In this document: one piece after another, positions 38,326 to 47,155 of the stretch | Position numbering within the stretch: the first letter of the stretch is position 1 | How the letters are laid out: the number at the start of each line of letters is the position of its first letter | Source: Klebsiella indica | GTDB lineage: Bacteria > Pseudomonadota > Gammaproteobacteria > Enterobacterales > Enterobacteriaceae | DNA: 64,000 nt | Assembly: GCF_005860775.1 (NCBI RefSeq) | Contig: NZ_VCHQ01000007.1 | Span: forward strand, 62,001 to 126,000 | Direction of reading: 5' to 3' | Made by a program: the position numbers and the translations under genes | The notes under the pieces: model-generated | What the model was told of the DNA's origin: nothing | Seen by the model: the letters and a program-made list of their open reading frames with translations, nothing else | Database searches by the model: none

Positions 38326-38337
38326 TTGATCATTTGA
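38326..38337. promoter_or_regulatory. Operator candidate, left half of inverted pair
   Basis: TTGATCATTTGA is the exact reverse complement of 38386-38397, with centres 60 bp apart in the dalD-dalR intergenic region. It lies 36 bases upstream of the dalD ATG. SorC-family regulators bind as tetramers to paired sites, so these are good candidates for DalR operators. Confidence 0.65.
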
Positions 38338-38385
38338 CCTATTTAAGAGCTATAGATCACAAAAGAGCAATTGACCAATAAAATT

Positions 38386-38397
38386 TCAAATGATCAA
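38386..38397. promoter_or_regulatory. Operator candidate, right half of inverted pair
   Basis: TCAAATGATCAA, the inverse copy of the left site, about 100 bases upstream of the dalR start. Two further ATTTGACC / AATTGACC direct motifs (38332-38339 and 38369-38376) may be part of the same recognition pattern or serve as -35 elements. Confidence 0.65.
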
Positions 38398-38496
38398 AAT
38401 TGAGCAAAAGCTTGCCAGTTATGCCAGCCACGGCGAGAATGCGGTTATTGCCAGGAGAATTTATTGCCGTGGCCAGACACTTAGGGGCAGGAAACC

Positions 38497-39438
38497 ATGA
38501 GTAAAGAAGATGATATCCGGCTGGATCAAAAGGTCCGCGCCGCATGGATGTACTACATCGCCGGGCAGAATCAGAGCGAGATCGCCAGCCAGCTTGGCAC
38601 CTCGCGACCGGTAGTACAGCGGCTGATCGCCGCTGCAAAAGAAGAAGGGATCGTATCGATTAGCTTGCATCATCCCGTGGCGAACTGCCTCGATTATGCG
38701 CAGTTGTTGCAGGAAAAATACCAGCTTATCGAGTGCAATATCGTCCCCGCCTTTAGTGAAGAAAGTACCCTGGATAGCGTGTCGTTTGGCTGCTATCAAC
38801 TGATGGCGCGCTATCTGCAGGACGACAAAGAGAAAATCATCGGCCTTGGTTCTGGCCTGACCCTGAAGAAAGCGCTGCAACGCATCGATTTCGATAGCCT
38901 GAATACCCGCTGCGTGGCGCTAATCAGCGCCATGGATGCCGACGGTCAGTGCAACTACTACGATGACGTCCCGCTACTGCTGACCAGTAAAATTAAGGCG
39001 AAGTACTATCAGTGGCCCGCGCCACGCTACGCACAAACCCAGGAAGAGCATGATATGTGGTGTACCAGCCGGCTTTTCCGCAGCGTTTCTGCCGTCGCAC
39101 GGCAGGCGGACGTCATCTTTGTGGGGATTGGGCCATTGGGTAGCCAAAGCCCGATATTTAAAGACGGCTTTATCAATCAGGCGCAGATGGATGAGCTAAC
39201 GGCGCACGGCGGAATCGGCGAGATCATGGGGCGCTTTATTGATGCCGAAGGCAGCGTGGTTGACAGCGAAATCAACAGAATGATCACCAGCTACGATATT
39301 CGCCAGAACCAGTGCCCGCGTATCGCGGTGGCGTGCGGGGAGTATAAGCGTCTGGCTATTCTGGCAGCGCTGAAAGGCGACTGGATCAACGGTCTGGTAA
39401 CCGATGAACACACCGCCCGCTGGCTGCTGACGCGCTGA
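38497..39438 (+). CDS. dalR: SorC-family regulator of the D-arabinitol operon, DalR
   Basis: 313 residues. An N-terminal helix-turn-helix (MYYIAGQNQSEIASQLGTSRPVVQRLIAAAKEEG, about residues 19-52) is followed by the SorC/DeoR-like sugar-binding domain with IGLGSGLTLKKAL, VIFVGIGPLGSQSP and GIGEIMGRFIDAEG. Members sense phosphorylated or free polyols and sugars. Divergent from dalDKT with paired operators between, it is the expected regulator; in Klebsiella the dal regulator is known to sit in this place. Confidence 0.9.
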   Translation: MSKEDDIRLDQKVRAAWMYYIAGQNQSEIASQLGTSRPVVQRLIAAAKEEGIVSISLHHPVANCLDYAQLLQEKYQLIECNIVPAFSEESTLDSVSFGCYQLMARYLQDDKEKIIGLGSGLTLKKALQRIDFDSLNTRCVALISAMDADGQCNYYDDVPLLLTSKIKAKYYQWPAPRYAQTQEEHDMWCTSRLFRSVSAVARQADVIFVGIGPLGSQSPIFKDGFINQAQMDELTAHGGIGEIMGRFIDAEGSVVDSEINRMITSYDIRQNQCPRIAVACGEYKRLAILAALKGDWINGLVTDEHTARWLLTR

Positions 39439-39567
39439 CGCCAACAACCGGAAAGGAACAGCGGCCGCTCACAGGCAGCGGCCCCAGCCATAGCTCCCGG
39501 CGCCCCCATAGCGTCAGTCAACACCGCGCCGCAAGAGGACGCCGATATCTGTCAGGGCTACGCCGCG

Positions 39568-40620
39568 TTAAGCAATGGTGACTTTGCTATCGAGATAGAC
39601 ATCCTGCACGGCATTAATCAATTTCACGCCGTCGGCCATCGATTTTTTAAACGCTTTGCGGCCCAGAATCAGTCCCATCCCGCCCGCGCGCTTATTGATT
39701 ACCGCCGTACGCACCGCATCGGAGAGGTCAGTCTCGCCACCCGCCGCACCGCCGGAGTTAATCAGCCCGGCACGGCCCATATAGCAGTTCGCCAGTTGAT
39801 AACGCACCAGGTCAATCGGGTTGTCGGTGGTTAATTTGCTGTAAACCCGGTCATCGGTATAGCCGAAATTCACCGCTTTATAGCCGCCGTTATTTTCCGC
39901 CATTTTCTGCTTCACAATATCCGCGCCGATCGTCGCCGCCAGATGGTTAGCCTGACCGGTTAAGTCAGCGGAAACGTGATAGTCGACGCCATCTTTCTTA
40001 AACGCCGGGTTACGCAGATAAGCCCAGAGTACGGTGACCAGCCCAAGTTCATGCGCCCGTTCAAAGGCCGCGGAAATCTCCTCAATCTGGCGACGAGACT
40101 GTTCAGAACCGAAATAAATCGTCGCCCCTACCGCCACGGCCCCCATATTGAACGCCTGCTCGACGCTGGCGTACAGCGTCTGGTCATACTCCGTCGGATA
40201 GCTTAGCGTTTCGTTATGGTTCAGTTTGACCAGGAAAGGGATACGGTGCGCATAGCGGCGGGACACCGAGGCCAGCACGCCATAGGTGGAAGCCACGCAG
40301 TTACACCCGGCTTCAATCGCCAGTTCAACGATATTTTTCGGATCAAAGTACAGCGGGTTGGCGGCAAAGGAGGCGCCAGCAGAGTGTTCTACGCCCTGGT
40401 CCACCGGCAGGATGGACAGATATCCGCTTCCCGCCAGACGCCCGGTGTTATACAGCGTTTGCATATTACGCAGCACCGCCGGCGGGCGATTATTATCAAT
40501 CATCACCCGGTCAACGTAGTCCGCGCCCGGTAAATAGAGCTGGTCGGCTGGAATAGTCATACAACGGTGCTGTAAGAGTGTGTCGGCATCTTTGCCAAGC
40601 AACTGCGTAATATCAGTCAT
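39568..40620 (-). CDS. fbaB: Class I fructose-bisphosphate aldolase FbaB
   Basis: 350 residues from [20 protein letters not shown], the E. coli length; GGGAG lies six bases before this ATG and a longer frame upstream is unsupported. It is the DhnA-type Schiff-base aldolase, active mainly on gluconeogenic carbon sources. The region [17 protein letters not shown] and [12 protein letters not shown] with the barrel lysines and the late [19 protein letters not shown] phosphate-binding segment are family features. It is a single gene; the 292 bases upstream (40621-40912) hold its promoter but no motif I can name. Confidence 0.95.
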   Translation of the reverse strand: MTDITQLLGKDADTLLQHRCMTIPADQLYLPGADYVDRVMIDNNRPPAVLRNMQTLYNTGRLAGSGYLSILPVDQGVEHSAGASFAANPLYFDPKNIVELAIEAGCNCVASTYGVLASVSRRYAHRIPFLVKLNHNETLSYPTEYDQTLYASVEQAFNMGAVAVGATIYFGSEQSRRQIEEISAAFERAHELGLVTVLWAYLRNPAFKKDGVDYHVSADLTGQANHLAATIGADIVKQKMAENNGGYKAVNFGYTDDRVYSKLTTDNPIDLVRYQLANCYMGRAGLINSGGAAGGETDLSDAVRTAVINKRAGGMGLILGRKAFKKSMADGVKLINAVQDVYLDSKVTIA

Positions 40621-40912
40621 AGCTATCTCCCGTAAGTGCCGGTCGAAACCGGCAAGCATTTTCCCCGCCCAATTGTTTAGACCCTGGAGCATTCACGTTG
40701 CAGGACGGCGGCCAGTGAACGACAGCGTCGTCAGAAACGCACCTGACCAGCCAAAAGCGGGCGAAAGATGAATGAACCGAGTCACACAACCAACGCATAT
40801 GCAGCCTGAAGTCTGCCGGGTATGGGCAGAGTAAGCCTGGTACCAACTCAGCAGATTTTCCAGCCGGGCGCGCAATTTTTCAGCCTTACCCACTGGCACG
40901 TTGTCATGGCGT

Positions 40913-41713
40913 TTACCACCAGGCGTGGAAATGGTGGACCGGGCCAATCCCGTGCCCCACTTCCAATGAATCCGCCTGCGCCAGCGCCGCAGAGAGCCAG
41001 CTTTTCGCTTCCGTTACGGTCTGTTGCCAGGAGTCATAACGAGGATGTAGCGCCGCCAGCGCCGCCGATAATGTACAGCCCGTGCCGTGAGTATTTTTGG
41101 TCTGTACTCTTGGCGCGGTAAAGCGTTGCTCCCCTTCGCGGGTAAACAGCCAGTCCGGGCTCTCGGCGTCATCCAGATGGCCGCCCTTCATTAATACCGC
41201 GCCGCAGCCTGATGCCAGTAGGGCTCTCCCTTGCTCCAGCATCTCCTGTTCACTGCGCGCGTGCGGCGCATCCAGCAGCGCCGCCGCTTCCGGCAGATTC
41301 GGGGTGATCAGCGCCACCTGCGGCAGCAGGCGCTGGCGCAGCGTTTGCACCGCGCTGTCGGAGAGCAGCGGATCGCCGCTTTTCGCCAGCATCACCGTAT
41401 CCAGCACCACATTTTTAATCTGATAACGCGCCAGCCGCTCCGCCACCGCTTCCACAATATCGGCTTCCGCCAGCATACCGATTTTGGTGGTGTCGATTCG
41501 TACATCGCTAAACACCGAATCCAACTGCGCGGCGACAAAATCGGGTTCAATGCGGTACACCGACTGCACGCCGCGGGTATTTTGCGCCACCAGCGCGGTA
41601 ATGACCGAGCAGCCATAAGCGCCCAACGCTGAGAAGGTTTTGAGATCCGCCTGGATCCCCGCGCCGCCGCTTGGGTCGGTGCCGGCGATCGTTAAGGCAT
41701 TGATTCGTTTCAT
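40913..41713 (-). CDS. thiD: Hydroxymethylpyrimidine (phosphate) kinase ThiD
   Basis: 266 residues, same as E. coli. It performs two phosphorylations of HMP in thiamine synthesis and salvage. The ribokinase fold is clear: [22 protein letters not shown] at the N-terminus, [25 protein letters not shown] and [16 protein letters not shown] with the catalytic base and anion hole. The ATG overlaps the thiM stop by four bases, so both come from the riboswitch-controlled transcript. Confidence 0.97.
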   Translation of the reverse strand: MKRINALTIAGTDPSGGAGIQADLKTFSALGAYGCSVITALVAQNTRGVQSVYRIEPDFVAAQLDSVFSDVRIDTTKIGMLAEADIVEAVAERLARYQIKNVVLDTVMLAKSGDPLLSDSAVQTLRQRLLPQVALITPNLPEAAALLDAPHARSEQEMLEQGRALLASGCGAVLMKGGHLDDAESPDWLFTREGEQRFTAPRVQTKNTHGTGCTLSAALAALHPRYDSWQQTVTEAKSWLSAALAQADSLEVGHGIGPVHHFHAWW

Positions 41714-42483
41714 TGGCCGCCCTCCGCGTACAGCGCATCAAGAAAAGCGGGAGTGAAGCTGCCAGGCCCACCCTGCTGCGCCGCTTTTCCACCGGCGAGT
41801 TTCATCAGGCCGCAGGCCGCGGCGACGTTCTCCAGACGGTCGCCGGGCATCGCTGTGCTGGCGGCAACCACTGCCGACAGCGCGCAGCCGGTACCGACCA
41901 CCCGGGTCATCAGCGGATCGCCTCCGGAGACCATCAGCGTGCGCTGGCCATCGGTGATGTAATCAACCTCGCCGGTTACCGCGACCACGGTATTTAACTG
42001 GCGAGCCAACGCTTCGGCGGCGGGCAGCGCAGCAGCGGCGCTATCGGTGGTATCGACGCCGCGCCCGCCGCCGCTCATTCCGGCAAGGGCCAACACTTCC
42101 GAAGCATTGCCGCGTATCGCGGCAGGCTGTAGCGCCAGCAGTTGCCGACAAAATTCAGTGCGCAGCGTTAGTGCGCCAACCGCTACTGGATCCAGCACCC
42201 ACGGTTTTCCCGCCTGCCGCGCACTGTGCGCCGCCGCGCGCATCGCCGCGGCGCGTTCTACCGTCAGGGTGCCGACATTAATCAGCAGCGCATCGGCAAT
42301 CGCAGAAAACTGGCTGGCTTCGTCCGGGTCGATAACCATCGCGGGCGAAGCGCCTGTCGCTAAAAGCACGTTGGCGGTAAATGTCTGCACCACGTCATTC
42401 GTCATGCAGTGAATAAGGGGGGAATGGCTGCGTAAAAGGTGCCGCAGACGGGCAATTTGCGCGGGGTTTAGCAGGTCAGGCAT
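41710..42483 (-). CDS. thiM: Hydroxyethylthiazole kinase ThiM
   Basis: 257 residues (E. coli 262). It phosphorylates hydroxyethylthiazole for thiamine salvage. Motifs include [43 protein letters not shown] and a glycine-rich [15 protein letters not shown] near the ATP site. GGGAG six bases before the ATG is the ribosome site masked by the TPP riboswitch upstream. It is first gene of thiMD. Confidence 0.96.
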   Translation of the reverse strand: MPDLLNPAQIARLRHLLRSHSPLIHCMTNDVVQTFTANVLLATGASPAMVIDPDEASQFSAIADALLINVGTLTVERAAAMRAAAHSARQAGKPWVLDPVAVGALTLRTEFCRQLLALQPAAIRGNASEVLALAGMSGGGRGVDTTDSAAAALPAAEALARQLNTVVAVTGEVDYITDGQRTLMVSGGDPLMTRVVGTGCALSAVVAASTAMPGDRLENVAAACGLMKLAGGKAAQQGGPGSFTPAFLDALYAEGGQ

Positions 42484-42529
42484 CGTTTGCTCCCGCCAGG
42501 CGATGAAGAAGCGACGACCCTGCGGTCTC

Positions 42530-42609
42530 TGACTTCCCTACGCTGGCATTATCCAGATCAGGTGGTACGGGTATTTCTCAGCCTTCACAAGGAAGGGCAC
42601 CCCGAGTCA
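42530..42609 (-). promoter_or_regulatory. TPP riboswitch (Thi-box)
   Basis: On the minus strand it runs GACTCGGGGTGCCCTTCC, GGCTGAGAAATACCCGT, ACCTGATCTGGATAATGCCAG and CGTAGGGAAGTC. These are the P1-P2 strands and the conserved J and P4-P5 elements that hold the pyrimidine and pyrophosphate of TPP. It lies 47 bases before the thiM start; in E. coli thiM the ligand-bound form hides the ribosome site. Confidence 0.97.
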
Positions 42610-42787
42610 TTGAGAGATAAAACGTTCTCAGCAGGCAGGTTACGGTATGTCTCTACACAACGCAAGCGACTGCTGATAAGAGAAATAATGTAAGAATATT
42701 TAGCGGTACAGCACATTGTTGGATTTGCTTTCCCCTCACGACGGATACACTATGATAAAAAGTGCAACCTTACTTTGAGGTGTCGCT

Positions 42788-43210
42788 ATGCCCGTTTATC
42801 ACCATGCTCTGGTGCTGATCAACAACAGCCTTGATGGTGTTCCGTTGCTCCAGCACGCCGCCAAAATGGCGGAAGAGAACGCCCTGCGTATTACCATTGC
42901 TCATATCAGTACCGACTACCGGGCGCTGAATTATGTCTCCGATAGTCTGCTGGACGATGACGTTTCTCAGGAGGTCATTCAGGCTAAAGCCTTGCTGAGC
43001 GAACTGGCGGCGACGGTCTCTATCCCTGTGCAGACGCTCTCGTTGGTCACCACTCGTCGTTTTGCCGATGTTGAAGAGTGCGTGCGCCAGCGAAATATCG
43101 ATTTGATTATCGCCGGGCATCATAACCGGCTGCTGGGCGTGCTCTCCTCGCACTCTATGGAATACATTAATCACCTGGCCACCGACGTGCTGATCAAGCA
43201 TCTGCCTTAG
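42788..43210 (+). CDS. Universal stress protein (UspA family)
   Basis: 140 residues of a single Usp domain. It starts PVYHHALVLINNSLDGVPLLQHAAKMA and ends with DLIIAGHHNRLLGVLSSHSMEYINHLATDVLIKHLP, the G-x2-x9-S nucleotide-loop region. Ligand binding is uncertain because the usual GSHGR is changed to AGHHNR, as in the UspC/UspD-like group. GAGG is eight bases before the ATG. It has no counterpart at this place in E. coli K-12, and it borders the CRISPR array. Confidence 0.82.
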   Translation: MPVYHHALVLINNSLDGVPLLQHAAKMAEENALRITIAHISTDYRALNYVSDSLLDDDVSQEVIQAKALLSELAATVSIPVQTLSLVTTRRFADVEECVRQRNIDLIIAGHHNRLLGVLSSHSMEYINHLATDVLIKHLP

Positions 43211-43218
43211 CATCCTTT

Positions 43219-43243
43219 CCCGGAGGCGCTGAGCCTGTCCGGG
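43219..43243. repeat. REP-like palindrome
   Basis: CCCGGA and TCCGGG bracket GGCGCTGAGCCTG, a degenerate REP unit nine bases past the usp stop. It may also stabilise or help end the usp transcript. Confidence 0.5.
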
Positions 43244-43313
43244 CCACCATACCGGCGCAGCGCTGTTGCCAATGAGACAGGTCAGGCTTTTGCCGCCATC
43301 CGGTAGAAATGCG

Positions 43314-43348
43314 AGCACAATGTTTGATACAGGTTTGTCATCAGCCTC
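43314..43348 (+). repeat. 35-bp dispersed repeat, copy 2
   Basis: Matches 13844-13878 at 30 of 35 bases. As in copy 1, a REP-like palindrome lies just to its left. Confidence 0.6.
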
Positions 43349-43459
43349 TTACTGGTCGTCAGTTTGAATCCTTACCCGTTCGGCGTTCAGGGCATCCAGA
43401 TCAGTGTGGAAGACTGTAGCCAGACCACGAGCCTTCATTAGCTCGGTTAGCACATTGCG

Positions 43460-44099
43460 CGGTTTATCCCCGCTTGCGCGGGGAACATGAACTTTTCTGA
43501 GCATAAAACTATACTCCCTGCGGTTTATCCCCGCTTGCGCGGGGAACATTGTCCAGGCCTCAAGAGCTGCGACCATTTCCGCGGTTTATCCCCGCTTGCG
43601 CGGGGAACATTGAAGGCAATAGTTTCTGCCAGATTGCCGATACGGTTTATCCCCGCTTGCGCGGGGAACATCAGTCGTGCAGAGTCGTGTTGCCGTGCTC
43701 GCGCGGTTTATCCCCGCTTGCGCGGGGAACATGCTGATATCGCGATGTTTATTGCTCAGATAGGCCGGTTTATCCCCGCTTGCGCGGGGAACATTGTGTG
43801 CTGTTCCGCAAGAACGTCCGCGCGGGCGGTTTATCCCCGCTTGCGCGGGGAACATCTCCAGATAACATGCATCCCGCGCCAGATAAGCGGTTTATCCCCG
43901 CTTGCGCGGGGAACATGCCATATAAATAGCGTTTATTCACGCCCGGTCCGGTTTATCCCCGCTTGCGCGGGGAACATGGTATTCTCCTCATCTTAGTGAT
44001 GAGCTTACCTGGTTTATCCCCGCTTGCGCGGGGAACATACCATCCGGCGTGGTCAACGGCTCGGCGTTGCCGGTTTATCCCCGCTTGCGCGGGGAACAT
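43460..44099 (-). CRISPR. Type I-E CRISPR array, 11 repeats and 10 spacers, no cas genes nearby
   Basis: Eleven 29-bp repeats (plus strand begins CGGTTTATCCCC and ends GGGGAACAT) start at 43460, 43521, 43582, 43643, 43704, 43766, 43827, 43888, 43949, 44010 and 44071. Ten are identical; the one at 44010 has T for the first C. Spacers are 32 bp except the fifth (43733-43765), which is 33. On the minus strand the repeat ends ATAAACCG, the type I-E crRNA handle, so transcription runs leftward from the AT-rich leader to the right. All repeats being intact suggests an array that was active recently. No cas gene occurs in the window, so Cascade and Cas1-2 must come from elsewhere in the genome if the array works. 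Confidence 0.98.
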
Positions 44100-44220
44100 A
44101 CTAAATATATCTTATTGTTTTATAATAAATTTATCGACACAAAACATTCTACCGACATTTTTGCAACAACATGATTTTATTAAAGAGCTATAACGCTTTG
44201 ATTTTAAAAGACACGATACT
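44100..44220 (-). promoter_or_regulatory. CRISPR leader
   Basis: An AT-rich stretch abuts the last repeat; read leftward it ends ATATATTTAGT directly before the repeat, close to the E. coli leader end (TTTAGA). A sequence fitting the IHF consensus (AATCAAAGCGTTA, 44203-44191) is present but about 95 bases from the repeat, further than the E. coli IHF site. The remaining bases to 44287 contain nothing else I recognise. Confidence 0.7.
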
Positions 44221-44287
44221 GTATTCCATTGCCTCTCTCGTATTTCACCAAAACAAGCGGCGATAGCTATACCTCTACAGAATGCCT

Positions 44288-45211
44288 CTACAAATCCACT
44301 TCCCGCAGCGAACTCTGCAGTAAACAAAAACACGCTTCAATTAACGGCGGCAGGGGCTGTGGCCCGCGCATAAGCGCCACGGTCCGCGTCAGCGCTGGCT
44401 GCTGAAGCTGAGCAATCTTCAACGCAGGGTCCTGAAGGTGGGTGGTATAGAGCTCAGGCAAAATCGCCACCGCCAGCCGGGAGCGCACCAGACCATATAG
44501 CGTTTCAATATAGTCCACCTGATAACGGGTATTTAACGTCAGCCGATGGCTCTCCACCAGCGCCCCGACCAGACGCTGAATATTACCTTTTGAGAATACC
44601 GCAATATCGCGCCCCGCCAGCAGCTTCCACGGTAAATGCGGCTGCCCGGCCAGCGGATCGTCACGATGCAGTACCGCAACGAACGGATCTTCACGCAAAG
44701 GATAAACCTGCAGTTCAGGCGGCAACGAACGATCAATGGCGCCTACGGCAAAATCTATCTTCCCCGACAAAAGCTCGCAAAACAGAGCATCGTTAGTCTG
44801 ATCGTGAAACTCCACCCTAAGGCGCGGAAAAGCCTGCGCCAGCGTCTGAGGCAACAACGGAAACAGCAGCGAGCTAACCGAGGGCACCAGGCCAATACGT
44901 ACCGTACCGTCGCCACCCGCTTCGACAATCTGCCGCATATCCTGAAACGCCAGTTGCGCCACGCTCAATACCCGCCGGGCATGCGGCAAAATCGCCGCCC
45001 CCAGATCGGTCAAAGTAACCGCAGAAGCCGTGCGATTGACCAGCTTCCCGCCCAGTACCGTCTCAATTTGCCGCAGCGCGCTGCTTAGCGCCGGTTGGCT
45101 GATCGCCAGGCGATTAGCGGTATCGGTGAAATGGCGTAGCTCAGCCAGGGTCACAAAATACTGGATCTGCTTAAGGGAGAGCGCAGGCAGACGCTGCCAG
45201 GGTTCGGTCAT
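44288..45211 (-). CDS. LysR-family transcriptional regulator
   Basis: 307 residues from ATG 45211 (a GTG six codons upstream is also open). The N-terminal helix-turn-helix reads LKQIQYFVTLAELRHFTDTANRLAISQPALSSALRQIE; the effector domain follows (DGTVRIGLVPSVSSLLFPLLP onward). It is closest in style to the CynR/OxyR-like group with HFTDTANRL. It is divergent from the adenine deaminase gene with 130 bases between, so control of ade and the permease gene is a reasonable guess; the effector is unknown. Confidence 0.87.
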   Translation of the reverse strand: MTEPWQRLPALSLKQIQYFVTLAELRHFTDTANRLAISQPALSSALRQIETVLGGKLVNRTASAVTLTDLGAAILPHARRVLSVAQLAFQDMRQIVEAGGDGTVRIGLVPSVSSLLFPLLPQTLAQAFPRLRVEFHDQTNDALFCELLSGKIDFAVGAIDRSLPPELQVYPLREDPFVAVLHRDDPLAGQPHLPWKLLAGRDIAVFSKGNIQRLVGALVESHRLTLNTRYQVDYIETLYGLVRSRLAVAILPELYTTHLQDPALKIAQLQQPALTRTVALMRGPQPLPPLIEACFCLLQSSLREVDL

Positions 45212-45341
45212 AGGATTCTTCGTCTTCACTAACGATTATTCTGCAGAATAACCCGAAGTTATCGGGCGATAAATTTATTCATCTGGGCAAACGTTTGCAC
45301 TGCCCCTAGAGTATCCGCATTATCCTTGTGCCGGAGATGTT

Positions 45342-47153
45342 ATGTCCAGCAGTGCTGAAATCCGCCGTCGCGCCGTTCAGGCCGCTCGCGGAGAATCCCC
45401 GTTCGATCTCTTATTGACCGACGCGCAGATTGTCGATATGGCGACCGGCGAAATCCGCGAGGCCGATGTTGGCATCGTCGGTGAAACCATCGCCAGCGTA
45501 CATCCACGCGGCAGCCGTTCCGATGCCCGCGAACATCGCTCCCTGGCGGGATGTTTTTTGTCGCCAGGGCTGATGGATACTCATGTCCACCTTGAAAGCT
45601 CTCACCTGCCGCCGGAACGTTATGCTGAAATCGTCCTGGCCCAGGGCACCACGGCGGTGTTCTGGGATCCCCATGAACTGGCCAACGTACTGGGCGTGGA
45701 CGGTGTGCGCTATGCCGTCGCCGCCAGTCGCCATCTCCCCTTGCAGGTAATGGTGGCCGCGCCCTCCAGCGTGCCGTCAACGCCGGGGCTGGAGATGTCT
45801 GGCGCCGATTTTGCTGGCGCGGAGATGCAAACCATGCTGGCATGGCCGGAAGTACGCGGCGTCGCGGAAGTGATGGATATGCATGGCGTACTGCACGGCA
45901 GCGAGCGGATGCAGGAGATCGTTCAGGCCGGTCTGGACAGCGGTAAGCTGATTGAAGGCCACGCCCGCGGTTTGAGCGGCGCGGATCTCCAGGCCTATCT
46001 TGCCGCCGGCGTCACGTCCGATCACGAACTGACCTCAGCGGAAGATGCACTGGAAAAACTGCGCGCCGGGCTGACTATCGAAATTCGAGGTTCGCACCCT
46101 TACCTGCTGCCGGAGATCGTTAAAGCATTGAAAACGCTGCCGCATCTCTCCTCGCAAATCACCGTCTGCACCGATGATGTCCCGCCGGATATGCTACTGG
46201 AAAAAGGTGGGATCATTGCCCTGCTCAATCTACTGATTGAACAGGGCCTGCCGGTAACCGACGTCTTGCGCTTCGCGACCCTCAACGCGGCGATCCGTCT
46301 GCAGCGTCACGATCTGGGGCTAATTGCCGCCGGGCGTCGCGCCGATCTGGTCGCTTTCGATTCATTAGAAAAGCTTAACGCGCGGCAAGTCTACGTCGCC
46401 GGTAAGCTGATTGCGCAAAACGGCGCCCTGCTCCAGCCGGTTCCGGCGGCGAGCGGCGTAACGCCGCCGCGCGACACGCTGCGGATTGCGCCGCTAAGCC
46501 CTGACGATTTTGTCCTCCGCGTCGGCGATATTCGCCACGGCGTCGCCCGCCTGCGGCATATTCGCGGCGCGCGTTTTACCCAGTGGGGTGAAGTTGAGGT
46601 ACAGGTTCGCGATGGCAAAGTGCAACTCCCGGACGGCTTTAGCCTGATTTGGGTTAAGCATCGCCACGGTCGCCACCGGGCGACGCCGCAAATCGCCCTG
46701 TTAGAGGGCTGGGGGGAGCTGCGCGGCGCTATCGCCACCAGCTACTCACACGACTCGCATAACCTGGTGGTACTGGGCCGCGATGCCGACGATATGGCGC
46801 TGGCGGCAAACCGACTGATCGCATCCGGCGGCGGCATGGCGCTGTCGCAGCGGGGCAACATTCTCGCTCACGTGGCGATGCCGATTGCCGGAATGCTCTC
46901 CGACTTACCGGCTCCGGAACTGGCCCGGCAGTTCCGCCAGCTTCGCGATCTGAGCGCCGAGATTGCGGACTGGCAACCACCGTACCGCGTGTTTAAGGCA
47001 ATTGAAGGCACCTGCCTCGCCTGTAATGCCGGTCCGCATTTGACTGATTTAGGTTTGACCGACGGCAGCACCCGCCAGATAGTCGAACCGCTGATAGACT
47101 GCCGGGAAATCCCGGAACACACGCATCACAACAATAATCTTCAGGGAGCCTGA
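45342..47153 (+). CDS. ade: Adenine deaminase
   Basis: 603 residues (E. coli Ade about 588). It converts adenine to hypoxanthine and ammonia with a Mn/Fe binuclear centre in the amidohydrolase fold. Metal and active-site motifs are LMDTHVHLESSHL, LIEGHARGL, VTSDHE, TVCTDDVPPD and, in the C-terminal part, YSHDSHNLVVLG and LACNAGPHLTDLGLTDG. The stop is two bases before the permease ATG, so uptake and deamination are coupled. In E. coli K-12 ade is at a different locus and silenced by H-NS. Confidence 0.94.
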   Translation: MSSSAEIRRRAVQAARGESPFDLLLTDAQIVDMATGEIREADVGIVGETIASVHPRGSRSDAREHRSLAGCFLSPGLMDTHVHLESSHLPPERYAEIVLAQGTTAVFWDPHELANVLGVDGVRYAVAASRHLPLQVMVAAPSSVPSTPGLEMSGADFAGAEMQTMLAWPEVRGVAEVMDMHGVLHGSERMQEIVQAGLDSGKLIEGHARGLSGADLQAYLAAGVTSDHELTSAEDALEKLRAGLTIEIRGSHPYLLPEIVKALKTLPHLSSQITVCTDDVPPDMLLEKGGIIALLNLLIEQGLPVTDVLRFATLNAAIRLQRHDLGLIAAGRRADLVAFDSLEKLNARQVYVAGKLIAQNGALLQPVPAASGVTPPRDTLRIAPLSPDDFVLRVGDIRHGVARLRHIRGARFTQWGEVEVQVRDGKVQLPDGFSLIWVKHRHGRHRATPQIALLEGWGELRGAIATSYSHDSHNLVVLGRDADDMALAANRLIASGGGMALSQRGNILAHVAMPIAGMLSDLPAPELARQFRQLRDLSAEIADWQPPYRVFKAIEGTCLACNAGPHLTDLGLTDGSTRQIVEPLIDCREIPEHTHHNNNLQGA

Positions 47154-47155
47154 GC

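Noticed and set aside
43487-43996. 169-codon frame across the CRISPR array
   Set aside because: It is the translation of the repeat (VYPRLRGEH, RFIPACAGN blocks), an artefact of 61-bp periodicity.
44191-44203. IHF consensus as the spacer-integration site
   Set aside because: It fits the consensus but lies about 95 bases from the first repeat, whereas the E. coli site is within about 35. Kept only as a note in the leader entry.
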